A DNA stretch of 52,697 nucleotides from a virus. The position numbers and the translations under genes are program-made. Below the pieces are notes generated by a model. That model saw only the letters and a list, made by a program, of their open reading frames with translations. It was not told the DNA's origin and searched no databases. Of the stretch, positions 15,477 to 24,543 are shown piece after piece (positions within the stretch are counted from its first letter, which is position 1; each line of letters begins with the position of its first letter). Where the stretch lies: positions 1 to 52,697 of the IMG/VR virus record IMGVR_UViG_3300026097_001084; one strand, 5' to 3'.

Positions 15477-18182
15477 TTAGAATCTATACTTCAATGAAGC
15501 GTTCCAAGTTCTTCCAAATCCAAACCAAACGGAATTATTTACATCAATACCATTCCAAGTTGTTGAACCTGCAGTAGCATGGATGTTAGAGTTTGATTCA
15601 GCGATGTAAACTGTATCAAATAAGTTATTGATGTTTACACGAGCACTAAACTTACCTAAGTAAAGAGTAGCACCTAAATCAGCTAAACCGAATGATGGGA
15701 GTTTAAGGGCACCATCGTTGTCTGGTTGTGTGAAAGCTGAATCTGTAATAGAGTAATCTGCGTAAAGACCATCTACGAAACGATATCCAAAGTCAAGGTT
15801 TAGTTTTCCTAAACGATATGCAATTTCACCAAATGAAGTGAATTGTGCAGCATCACCAACTTTAGCACCTTTGGTATAAAGTGTTCCAGTTCCAATAGAT
15901 TGTTGGTTCTCATCGAATAACTCTGCTTCGAAATCTTTAGTATATTCCCAATCACCGATTGATAACATACCACGAAGTGTTAAACGATTAGTTGGACGAA
16001 ATTCTCCTTCTACCTCAACTCCATTGTGTAATACATCAATGTTACGGAACTGAGCGAATCCATCAACACCTTGTTGGTTAGTTAATGAACGAGTTACGAA
16101 ACGATTACCCCAGGTTGTAGAGTAAGCATTCACTTTAACATCTAACTTACGAGATGTGTATCCATATCCAAGTTCTACTGAACGAATCTCCTCATTTTGT
16201 AAATCAGTATTGATTACGTTTGCGTAGTTAGGGAATACAGCATCGAATAAAGGTTGGCGAGAAATGATACCTGTGTTAAAGAACACATTTGATTTTTCGT
16301 TAAAGTTGTAGTTTGCACCACCTTTAACATATCCACCACCTTGGTTCTGAGTTTCAGAAATAGGATTTCCTGGTTGGTCAAAGTAATCGATTCTTTGGAA
16401 AGCTTGGTTTGATAAACCACCTTGTAATACTGCGGTTAGTTTTTCTTCATCGTTATACTCGATTAAACCATTAACACCTTGCCATCCAACTTTACCAATA
16501 TTGTAGTAATCAATCTTTGGGCCACGAATACCAGTATCGCGGAATGGATTAGCAGATACAGTTGTTTCAATGATTTGACCAGCAGAGTTCTTATTACCAG
16601 TTGAGTAATAACCATCTAAACCAAGTAAATCATTTAGAACACGATAGTGGTAACCTGTATAAGAACGAAGGTCTACACCAATCGAATACTTGAACTTACC
16701 GCTTTGGATATCTAATGATGAAATAGCACCAACCCAATCGTGTGAGTTCATTGAAGCTCTACGAACAAGAACTTCACGAGATACTCCATCTTCGCGGAAA
16801 CCATTTGAACCAATAAGTAATCCATCGTATTGACCTCTACCAATATCACCAGTGTAAGGAGAAGGTGATTGTTGGTTTGCAGCAACTACTGCATCAAAGT
16901 CAATAAATCCATTTGCTAAACGAGAACCTCTACCATTTTCTAAGTAATGTTCTGTTAAGTCTTTACGGAAAGGTAAAAGGTCAAGGGCACTGTTACGATA
17001 GTTGTTCCCACGAGGACCAGTTCCTCCACCACGACCTGCTGAACCATATAAAGAGGTTGCAAGTGTTACATTATCTGAAATTTTGTAATCCCAGTTAATA
17101 GTAGCAAGTGGTTTGTTGTAGAAGTTTCTACGAAGGTTGTATTCTTCACCATTTAGAACACCACCATTTGAGTTCCATCTTCTATCAATACCTGCTTCAC
17201 CGAAGTTTTGGTAATCACGAATAGAAACCCAAACATCTCTTTGGTGGTGCCATTGTCCAGCTCCTAAGAAAGAGAAGTTTAGTGAGTGTTTCGAATCATC
17301 AGGTGCATAACCCAATGCGAAGAAGTAAGTTAAACCTTCACCACTTGTGTTATAGATGTATCCATCACCTTGCCATCTTGATAATAAGATAGATGATGCC
17401 CATCCATTTTCATTTTTACCACTATTATAAACAACAGCAGTTTTTTGGAATCCATCGTTACCAACTGTTTGTGTAAGTGAACCACCCTCGGCCACATCAG
17501 CAGTTTTGGTAAAAATAGAAACAGTTCCCCCAACTGAAGGAACTGCAAGACGAGAAGCTCCTAAACCTCTCTGAATTTGGATACCACTAGCAACATCTGT
17601 TAAACCCTGCCAGTTAGACCAATAAACCCATCCATTTTCCATGTCGTTGACAGGTTGTCCGTTGATAAGGAATGAAGTGTTTCTTTGGTCAAATCCACGA
17701 AGTGAGATACGAGAATCACCATAACCCCCACCTTGCTTCGTTGCGTACACACCAGGAGTACGGTTCATAATCTCAGGAAACTCTTGGTTTCCTACTTTGA
17801 GTGCAATCTCACTCGCCTTAATAGATGATACTGCAATTGGAGTTACTCGTTCTTTCGCAACATCAATTACACCAGATGTGAGAATAACCTCATCTAATGT
17901 TTCTGCTGATAATACTAAGGAAACTGTAATTCCTTGTTTTGCAGTAACCTCTTGTGTCAAGTATCCAAGATACGAAATCACAAGTGTGTTTCCTGCGGTT
18001 GCTGAATCAATAGTAAAGTTACCATCAAAATCAGTTACAACTCCATCATTCGTTCCTTTAACGAGAATGGTTGCACCTGGTAATGGGTCATTACTATTGG
18101 AATCAACTACTTTCCCACTAATCTGTGCGAAAGTCATAAATGATGATAACATCATTAATCCAACTAATAATAGTCTTTTCAT
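15477..18182 (-). CDS. TonB-dependent outer-membrane receptor
   Basis: A full-length 901-residue TonB-dependent receptor. Residues 1-19 are a signal peptide ending 'FMTFA'. Residues 20-95 are a carboxypeptidase-regulatory-like domain ('ISGKVVDS', 'PLPGATILVKGT', 'TDFDGNFTI', 'VISYLGY') typical of Bacteroidota receptors. A TonB-box-like 'LDEVILTSG' follows. The plug (about 115-225) has 'NRTPGVYATKQGGGYGDSRISLRGFDQRN'-type sequence, 'FLINGQPVN' and 'GGTVSIFTK'. The rest is a beta-barrel with many Tyr/Asn/Gly turns, ending 'SLKYRF' with a terminal Phe for BAM recognition. No frameshift is visible, and the base composition is less A+T-rich than the neighbours, hinting at host origin. It has its own terminator. 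In bacteria such receptors import siderophores, vitamins or glycans; in a phage it might feed the infected cell or alter surface receptors. Confidence 0.93.
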   Translation of the reverse strand: MKRLLLVGLMMLSSFMTFAQISGKVVDSNSNDPLPGATILVKGTNDGVVTDFDGNFTIDSATAGNTLVISYLGYLTQEVTAKQGITVSLVLSAETLDEVILTSGVIDVAKERVTPIAVSSIKASEIALKVGNQEFPEIMNRTPGVYATKQGGGYGDSRISLRGFDQRNTSFLINGQPVNDMENGWVYWSNWQGLTDVASGIQIQRGLGASRLAVPSVGGTVSIFTKTADVAEGGSLTQTVGNDGFQKTAVVYNSGKNENGWASSILLSRWQGDGYIYNTSGEGLTYFFALGYAPDDSKHSLNFSFLGAGQWHHQRDVWVSIRDYQNFGEAGIDRRWNSNGGVLNGEEYNLRRNFYNKPLATINWDYKISDNVTLATSLYGSAGRGGGTGPRGNNYRNSALDLLPFRKDLTEHYLENGRGSRLANGFIDFDAVVAANQQSPSPYTGDIGRGQYDGLLIGSNGFREDGVSREVLVRRASMNSHDWVGAISSLDIQSGKFKYSIGVDLRSYTGYHYRVLNDLLGLDGYYSTGNKNSAGQIIETTVSANPFRDTGIRGPKIDYYNIGKVGWQGVNGLIEYNDEEKLTAVLQGGLSNQAFQRIDYFDQPGNPISETQNQGGGYVKGGANYNFNEKSNVFFNTGIISRQPLFDAVFPNYANVINTDLQNEEIRSVELGYGYTSRKLDVKVNAYSTTWGNRFVTRSLTNQQGVDGFAQFRNIDVLHNGVEVEGEFRPTNRLTLRGMLSIGDWEYTKDFEAELFDENQQSIGTGTLYTKGAKVGDAAQFTSFGEIAYRLGKLNLDFGYRFVDGLYADYSITDSAFTQPDNDGALKLPSFGLADLGATLYLGKFSARVNINNLFDTVYIAESNSNIHATAGSTTWNGIDVNNSVWFGFGRTWNASLKYRF

Positions 18183-18254
18183 AATAAATTTCTGTTTAAA
18201 TTAAATTAATTGTGTAATATACAATGAGCACCCCTACATGCCCAAGGTATTCGG

Positions 18255-18554
18255 TTAAAGGATACCTATCAATTCATGTTCTCTAAATAACATAAATTCT
18301 TCACCTCCTAATTTTATTGTTTCACCTCCACCATCTTTTTTAAATAAGATAGTATCACCTACTTTTACTGTCATGGGAATCTTATCACCTGTTTGAGAAA
18401 AGATACCCGCTCCTACCGAAACTACTTTTCCTTCTACGAGTTGACCTCGCATTACAGAATCATTTAAGATAATCCCACCACTTGATTTTTTTTCTGTATG
18501 TGATTCTGTTTTTACCAAAACTCTATCACCTAATGGTCTAAAATTATTCATCAT
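18255..18554 (-). CDS. groES: Co-chaperonin GroES
   Basis: A 99-residue GroES/Hsp10. 'FRPLGDRVLVK' at the N-terminus, the mobile-loop region ('EKKSSGGIILNDS'), 'GKVVSVGAGI', 'VKVGDTILFKKDGG' and the C-terminal 'EEFMLFREHELIGIL' are all present. This is the normal size for bacterial GroES, unlike T4 gp31, which only replaces GroES functionally. It should cap the GroEL ring and help fold capsid or other phage proteins. The cognate groEL lies about 4.1 kb upstream (22676-24292), with the clamp and clamp-loader genes between them. Two ATG codons are adjacent at the start (18554 and 18551). A 42-codon frame overlaps the start by 11 bases. Confidence 0.93.
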   Translation of the reverse strand: MMNNFRPLGDRVLVKTESHTEKKSSGGIILNDSVMRGQLVEGKVVSVGAGIFSQTGDKIPMTVKVGDTILFKKDGGGETIKLGGEEFMLFREHELIGIL

Positions 18555-18672
18555 TATCTAATTTATCGTTTGTACTTGTTTGTGTAAATTTCCCAAAATT
18601 GGGAGTAAGTGTAGTATTACAACTTTCGTTGTTTATATAATCGTATAGATTTTTAGTGTAAACTTTTTTCAT
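18544..18672 (-). CDS. Small hypothetical ORF, 42 aa
   Basis: An ATG at 18672 opens a 42-codon frame ending TAA at 18544, overlapping the groES start by 11 bases. The peptide starts with a basic/aromatic segment 'MKKVYTKNLYDYI' and ends acidic (DKLDNDE). The overlap arrangement is the same as in other real gene pairs here. No family is recognised. Confidence 0.4.
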   Translation of the reverse strand: MKKVYTKNLYDYINNESCNTTLTPNFGKFTQTSTNDKLDNDE

Positions 18673-18725
18673 CGTTTAATAACTATGGTATATTTTAAAA
18701 ATAAATGTTAAGAAATTGTAATTTT

Positions 18726-19046
18726 TTATTTATAAGTGTTTAGTTGACTCTCAATCTTTTTTACAAGTTCATTATCATTAATAAATGGTAAAACTTCTTC
18801 TAACAATTCTGTCATCTTTTGTTTACCTTTATATTTTGAGTATCTTTGATTTTCTCGTTCAACTTGATAAAGATGAAACGCAATTTCATCTAACCCTTTA
18901 AGTTTATCTTCGTATTTAGAAATTCTAACATCCACTACACGATTGTTATGAGATTGCTTACTTGGTGTGTATGATTTATACAACTCATCTAATCTACCTT
19001 TAAGGTATTGAATTTCCATTAACTTACGTATTTCCGAATTTGTCAT
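18726..19046 (-). CDS. Hypothetical coiled-coil protein, 106 aa
   Basis: A 106-residue, highly charged helical protein. It has a heptad-like N-terminal helix ('IRKLMEIQYLKGRLDELYKSY'), a basic middle ('HNNRVVDVRISKYEDKLK') and a C-terminal helix ('MTELLEEVLPFI...LVKKIESQL'). It overlaps the clamp-loader small-subunit gene by 4 bases (ATGA), so it is co-translated with replication genes. I do not recognise a family. A replication accessory or scaffold role is conceivable from position only. Confidence 0.55.
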   Translation of the reverse strand: MTNSEIRKLMEIQYLKGRLDELYKSYTPSKQSHNNRVVDVRISKYEDKLKGLDEIAFHLYQVERENQRYSKYKGKQKMTELLEEVLPFINDNELVKKIESQLNTYK

Positions 19047-19492
19047 AACTTTAATTTTAACTTAGTTATTTCTTTTTTATCAGTTCCATAATCTTCACAC
19101 AATTCCTTAATTCGTACTTTACCACTTCTGGTTGAATAAAGTATTTTTGTATATTCATGTGCATCGGTTAAAGAAACCTCATAATGTTTTGCAACCAATT
19201 CTACCAACCATTTTTCATATTTATCAGCAGTTGCTGGTTTCATATACTTTAAAAACTGTCTACCTTTTGGTAAAAAATCTATTAAAGCAAGATAAAGTGC
19301 TTTAGGTGGTACCTCTTGTAAAGCTGGTTGTAATGCAGCGATGGTTTCTACCCAATCTGGATTCATAGAAAGGAAACGAAATACCATATAGTTAGACCAA
19401 GTTTTCTTATCACTTTCATCTAACTTATCCCAATACTTAGGGTCTTGGGTATTGGTAATTGCCTTTATGTGGTCAAATAGGGTTGCTGCCAT
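19043..19492 (-). CDS. 62: Clamp loader small subunit (T4 gp62-like)
   Basis: A 149-residue protein resembling T4 gp62. The shared features are an N-terminal helix pair with 'YMVFRFLSMNPDW', the central 'LPKGRQFLKYMK' (T4: PRGKRYGKW) and the C-terminal 'LVELVAKHYEVSLTDAHEYTKIL' (T4: LLAKRYQVNTNDAINYKSIL). gp62 forms the 4:1 clamp-loader complex with gp44 and places the gp45 clamp on primer-template junctions. The gene overlaps gp44's stop by one base, matching the 44-62 order in T4. It is shorter than T4 gp62 (187 residues). Confidence 0.85.
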   Translation of the reverse strand: MAATLFDHIKAITNTQDPKYWDKLDESDKKTWSNYMVFRFLSMNPDWVETIAALQPALQEVPPKALYLALIDFLPKGRQFLKYMKPATADKYEKWLVELVAKHYEVSLTDAHEYTKILYSTRSGKVRIKELCEDYGTDKKEITKLKLKL

Positions 19493-20439
19493 TATATCAT
19501 TCTGTTAATTTCAGTTAAACACCCAGCCATTGCAATCTCTTTATCAATTGAATGGAAGTGGTTTGTCTGTCCTTGTGATAATGCAATTATAACATTACCA
19601 ATATTATCACCACCAAACTCATCAACTTTATCATAAAGTAGTGTAAACAAATCTGTAAAATCGGTTACTTTACTATCAATCAAAGTTTGTCTTAATTTCA
19701 TGTAACGATTTCTTGGGTCATCTTTGGATTTAAGAAGTTCCAATATCTTTACCTTATAGTCATTTTCCAATAAATCTTTGGTATCTACTTGAAGTTTGCC
19801 TTTGTTAGAATTTAATTGACAGGTATTGATTATTTTACGAATATCAGGATATCCTGCATCTATAATTGGTACCAAATCTTTAGGTTCAAATTCGATACCT
19901 TCTTTTGTAAGTATCTTGGATATCTGAACTGCTACATCTTTTTTAGTTGGAGGTACAATCTGAAATGATTGACAACGAGATTGGATTGGGTCAATTACTT
20001 TCTCAACATAGTTACAAGTTAAAATAAATCTACAATGTCCACTAAACGTTTCCATCAAGTTACGAAGGATAGCTTGTGCATTTTGAGTCATGTAATCGAA
20101 CTCATCAAGTATGATAATCTTCCATTTCTTAAATCCTTGTGATGATGCGAAGTTAGTAACTTTGTTACGAACTGTTTCTACATTGTTTTCAGATGATGCG
20201 TTTATAATCATATAATCACAATCAACCGATTTAACAATTAGTTTAGCTAATGTAGTTTTACCGGTACCTGCTCTACCATATAATAAAAGATGAGGTACAT
20301 CACCCGTTTCTAAGTAACCCTCTACTTTAGATTTTAAATGTTCGTTACCTACATAATCTTCTAACTTGGTGGGTCTGTATGATTCCACCCAAAGGGAGTT
20401 ATCCACTTTTTCTTCTTGGGTTTGTTCAAAAAATGCCAT
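19492..20439 (-). CDS. 44: Clamp loader large subunit (T4 gp44-like AAA+ ATPase)
   Basis: A 315-residue AAA+ clamp loader. 'SYRPTKLEDYVGNEHLK' is the family opening, 'LLLYGRAGTGKTTLAKLI' Walker A, 'WKIIILDEFDYMT' Walker B (DEFD rather than DEAD), 'CRFILTCNY' sensor 1 and 'IQSRCQSF' the SRC arginine-finger motif. 'GYPDIRKIINTCQ' gives the sensor 2 Arg. Domain III follows. It opens the gp45 ring using ATP. It lies directly upstream of gp62 with a one-base overlap and 1 base after the 73-residue gene. Confidence 0.95.
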   Translation of the reverse strand: MAFFEQTQEEKVDNSLWVESYRPTKLEDYVGNEHLKSKVEGYLETGDVPHLLLYGRAGTGKTTLAKLIVKSVDCDYMIINASSENNVETVRNKVTNFASSQGFKKWKIIILDEFDYMTQNAQAILRNLMETFSGHCRFILTCNYVEKVIDPIQSRCQSFQIVPPTKKDVAVQISKILTKEGIEFEPKDLVPIIDAGYPDIRKIINTCQLNSNKGKLQVDTKDLLENDYKVKILELLKSKDDPRNRYMKLRQTLIDSKVTDFTDLFTLLYDKVDEFGGDNIGNVIIALSQGQTNHFHSIDKEIAMAGCLTEINRMI

Positions 20440-20440
20440 A

Positions 20441-20662
20441 TTATACTCCTGAATTTTTTACATCTTTAAGAAAATCTACTAACTTTTCCATTTTTGTTAC
20501 GATGGATTGTTTTCTATTTTCATCAATACCACGAATTGCCGATGTATTGATTTCGTTAATTAAATCTTGAATAGATGATGCTGCCACTAATAACCCATCA
20601 TCTTTTGAATTCAGATATGCATCTGAAATTCTGTACTTTGCACATACTTCTTGTAAGTTCAT
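20441..20662 (-). CDS. Hypothetical protein, 73 aa
   Basis: A 73-residue, mostly helical protein ('LQEVCAKYRISDAYL...DGLLVAASSIQDLINEINTSAIRGI...KQSIVTKMEKLVDFLKDV'). No recognised motif. It starts 10 bases after the DUF4338-like gene and ends 1 base before gp44, so it is embedded in the replication operon. Perhaps a small replisome accessory protein. Confidence 0.5.
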   Translation of the reverse strand: MNLQEVCAKYRISDAYLNSKDDGLLVAASSIQDLINEINTSAIRGIDENRKQSIVTKMEKLVDFLKDVKNSGV

Positions 20663-20672
20663 AATTTATTGT

Positions 20673-21890
20673 TTATCTTCCTACTTCTTGTAGGTATTTT
20701 TGTTTCATTTCTTCCCAACTCATTCCAATTGCATCTATATAATACAAATGGTCTGGTTTCAACCTACCCTCATCATGTAGTTTTGAGTAACGTTTGATTG
20801 CTTGCCTCTTCCACCACTTATTGATGTAACCAGTACCTTCTTCAAACTTTTTCTTCATAACCAATTTATCTTCTTCTATTTCAGAACGAAGAAACTCTGG
20901 TCCATTTTCGTACATCATTGCAAGATATACTCCACGTTTAAATCCATGGTGATATGCGGATTGTTTAATACCACACTCTTTGAATATCTGCCCAAGGATT
21001 TTTTGTTTAATACCACTCACAGGTCCACTAGCACCTTCACCAGTACCCATACTTTTACCATTACGGATTCGTTCGTTAGTGATGGCACTTTTATACCAAT
21101 CAGCACGATTTTCTTTTAACCATTGATGCCAAGGGTCATAAAATTCATCATCTGGTTTTAATGATATTTTACCAGCGGATTCACCTAAAGTTTTGAAATG
21201 AGGAATACCATTGTACTGAGAATGAATTCCATAAAGAGAAGTTGTACCAACTGCAATTAGAGTTTGTCCATATTTCTCTTTCCAAAAGTTTCTAACTTCA
21301 GGTACAGTAGTCATCATTGCGGTAAGTTTACCACCTAAAAAGTTGTATCCCAATGGCTGGGTACATACAATTGTAGAAGCGATAGTTGTATAATTCAACT
21401 TACCCTTCTTAAATTTATCATCTTTAGTCCAACCAATGTAGTTATCTCTAACTCCCATTGATGTAACATCACTAGCAAGTGATACTAATCCTAATAATTT
21501 ACCTGATGTTCTATCCTTGATTGTAATTTTAACATTACGACCTGGGTTAGCAGTCCAACTCATTGTATGAATCATTCTACGAAGATGGGTCCACTTTGTT
21601 GATGCAGCGGCATCATCAACTATTTCAACATAGGGGTCTAACGATTCAATTTCTTGAATCGTTAACTCCTTATTGTTTATATCAGTTGGTTTCCATTGTA
21701 AATCATAAAGGGATGCAATCGTGGATTTATCACGAATCATAGAATCTTCTTGCAATTCAACCCACTTCTTATATAATGTCTGTTCTTCAACAGTCATTGT
21801 CATAAGGTAATCCATATTCTCAATGAGTTTTTTCTTCTCATTTTCGAATATAAATTCAGGTTTAGCTGATTCTGTTTCCCAAAAACTCAT
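20673..21890 (-). CDS. DUF4338/DruA-like protein
   Basis: A 405-residue protein. The central segment has 'SGKLLGLVSLASDVTS', then 'RDNYIGWTKDDKFKKGKLNY' and 'QPLGYNFLGGKLTAMM', followed by 'FWKEKYGQTLIAVGTTSLYG'. This succession (a strand ending in L-G, R-D-x-x-I-G-W, a Leu-rich helix with L-x-G, then W-x-x-x-Y-G and a strand with T-S) resembles DUF4338, the domain of the Druantia protein DruA. The C-terminus is basic with 'GFKRGVYLAMMYENG' and 'INKWWKRQAIKRYSKL'. It sits between the sliding clamp and the clamp loader, one base after the clamp gene, so a DNA-metabolism role is likely. Biochemistry of the family is not established to my knowledge. The assignment is by eye and moderate. Confidence 0.55.
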   Translation of the reverse strand: MSFWETESAKPEFIFENEKKKLIENMDYLMTMTVEEQTLYKKWVELQEDSMIRDKSTIASLYDLQWKPTDINNKELTIQEIESLDPYVEIVDDAAASTKWTHLRRMIHTMSWTANPGRNVKITIKDRTSGKLLGLVSLASDVTSMGVRDNYIGWTKDDKFKKGKLNYTTIASTIVCTQPLGYNFLGGKLTAMMTTVPEVRNFWKEKYGQTLIAVGTTSLYGIHSQYNGIPHFKTLGESAGKISLKPDDEFYDPWHQWLKENRADWYKSAITNERIRNGKSMGTGEGASGPVSGIKQKILGQIFKECGIKQSAYHHGFKRGVYLAMMYENGPEFLRSEIEEDKLVMKKKFEEGTGYINKWWKRQAIKRYSKLHDEGRLKPDHLYYIDAIGMSWEEMKQKYLQEVGR

Positions 21891-21891
21891 A

Positions 21892-22587
21892 TTACTTAAT
21901 CTCTACTAAATAATAATTAGAAACGTAATCACCTTCTGTAAATGCAAGATGTGCTAACCCTTGAGATGAAATCTTCAAGGATGAAGTATTTGAACCTTTA
22001 TTAGCAACTAAGATTGCTTTAAGGTATTTTGCTGAGAATTGAATTGGTTCAACATCACCATCACAGGTACAATCAACAGTGATTGAAATTCGGTTAGAGT
22101 TAATTGAAGAATACCCTAAAATGATTTCTCCTTTATTATCCTTACAGGTAAATGTAAATGTATCAGCATCTGCCAATGCTCCCTTAGATTTGATAAATTT
22201 GTTTATAAACTCATCATCCAATGTAACATCTACATTAAATGGTGGTAATGCTTTCAAATCAGGTACCGCTGGGATAACTGAAGGTGCTGCCAACATATAC
22301 TGCATCTTAGTTCCCTTATCCGAGAATTTAAGTGCACCTGGTGTTTCTTCTACTTTAATTGAAGTATCCAATACACTCATCAACCCTTTTAACTGAGAAG
22401 TTGTGTAAATACCGAATTCACCATTTGGGAATTCCATATCTGCAACAGATACATCACCTAAAAGTGTCTTGTCATCAGATATCATACGAACTGTAAGATT
22501 TGTACCTTCTGATTTAATCATAACCGATTCTACTTCACCACCGAGATTATATCGATTGATGAAACCATCTAATTTTTGTTTTTCCAT
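21892..22587 (-). CDS. 45: Sliding clamp (T4 gp45-like DNA polymerase processivity factor)
   Basis: A 231-residue protein with the layout of T4 gp45. It has an N-terminal half with 'GEVESVMIKSEGTNLTVRMIS' and 'FGIYTTSQLKGLMSVLD', and a C-terminal half with 'VDVTLDDEFINKFIKSKGALADADTFTF', 'ITVDCTCDGDVEPIQFSAKYLKAIL' and the terminal 'LAFTEGDYVSNYYLVEI'. T4 gp45 is 228 residues. It forms a trimeric ring tethering gp43 to DNA and also supports late transcription in T4. It lies upstream of gp44/gp62 with the DruA-like gene in between, and has its own promoter at 22626-22657. Confidence 0.9.
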   Translation of the reverse strand: MEKQKLDGFINRYNLGGEVESVMIKSEGTNLTVRMISDDKTLLGDVSVADMEFPNGEFGIYTTSQLKGLMSVLDTSIKVEETPGALKFSDKGTKMQYMLAAPSVIPAVPDLKALPPFNVDVTLDDEFINKFIKSKGALADADTFTFTCKDNKGEIILGYSSINSNRISITVDCTCDGDVEPIQFSAKYLKAILVANKGSNTSSLKISSQGLAHLAFTEGDYVSNYYLVEIK

Positions 22588-22625
22588 AATTTAAATTTAA
22601 TATAACTTTATTTATTTTGTTCATA

Positions 22626-22657
22626 CAAAGATACGAAATACTTTGTTGGGTTCCAAA
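22626..22657 (-). promoter_or_regulatory. Bacteroidota-type promoter for the clamp operon
   Basis: Minus strand TTTG (22657-22654), 20-base spacer, TATCTTTG (22633-22626), a perfect TAnnTTTG. It is followed by a leader of about 35 bases to the clamp ATG at 22587. It lies directly after groEL. Confidence 0.8.
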
Positions 22658-22675
22658 TCTTTTTAGATTTATTTA

Positions 22676-24432
<1,757 letters not shown>

Positions 24433-24510
24433 GTTATTTTTATTTATTATTATATGTTATTGTATGTTCAATATCAGTACCACAAGTGGGTAACCTGACA
24501 TATTGTCATA

Positions 24511-24543
24511 CAAAGATAAGAAATTTATTTGGATTATCCAAAT
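24511..24543 (-). promoter_or_regulatory. Bacteroidota-type promoter with palindrome at -33 (groEL operon)
   Basis: Minus strand TTTG (24542-24539), 20-base spacer, TATCTTTG (24518-24511), a perfect consensus. The -33 region is inside the inverted repeat ATTTGG-N5-CCAAAT at 24527-24543. It starts where the DNA polymerase gene ends and serves the 45-aa gene and groEL. Confidence 0.82.

Noticed and set aside
18183-18254. A consensus promoter directly before the TonB-dependent receptor
   Set aside because: TTGG and TATATTAC can be found but neither the -7 sequence nor the spacing matches the set; the gene may be read through from groES.
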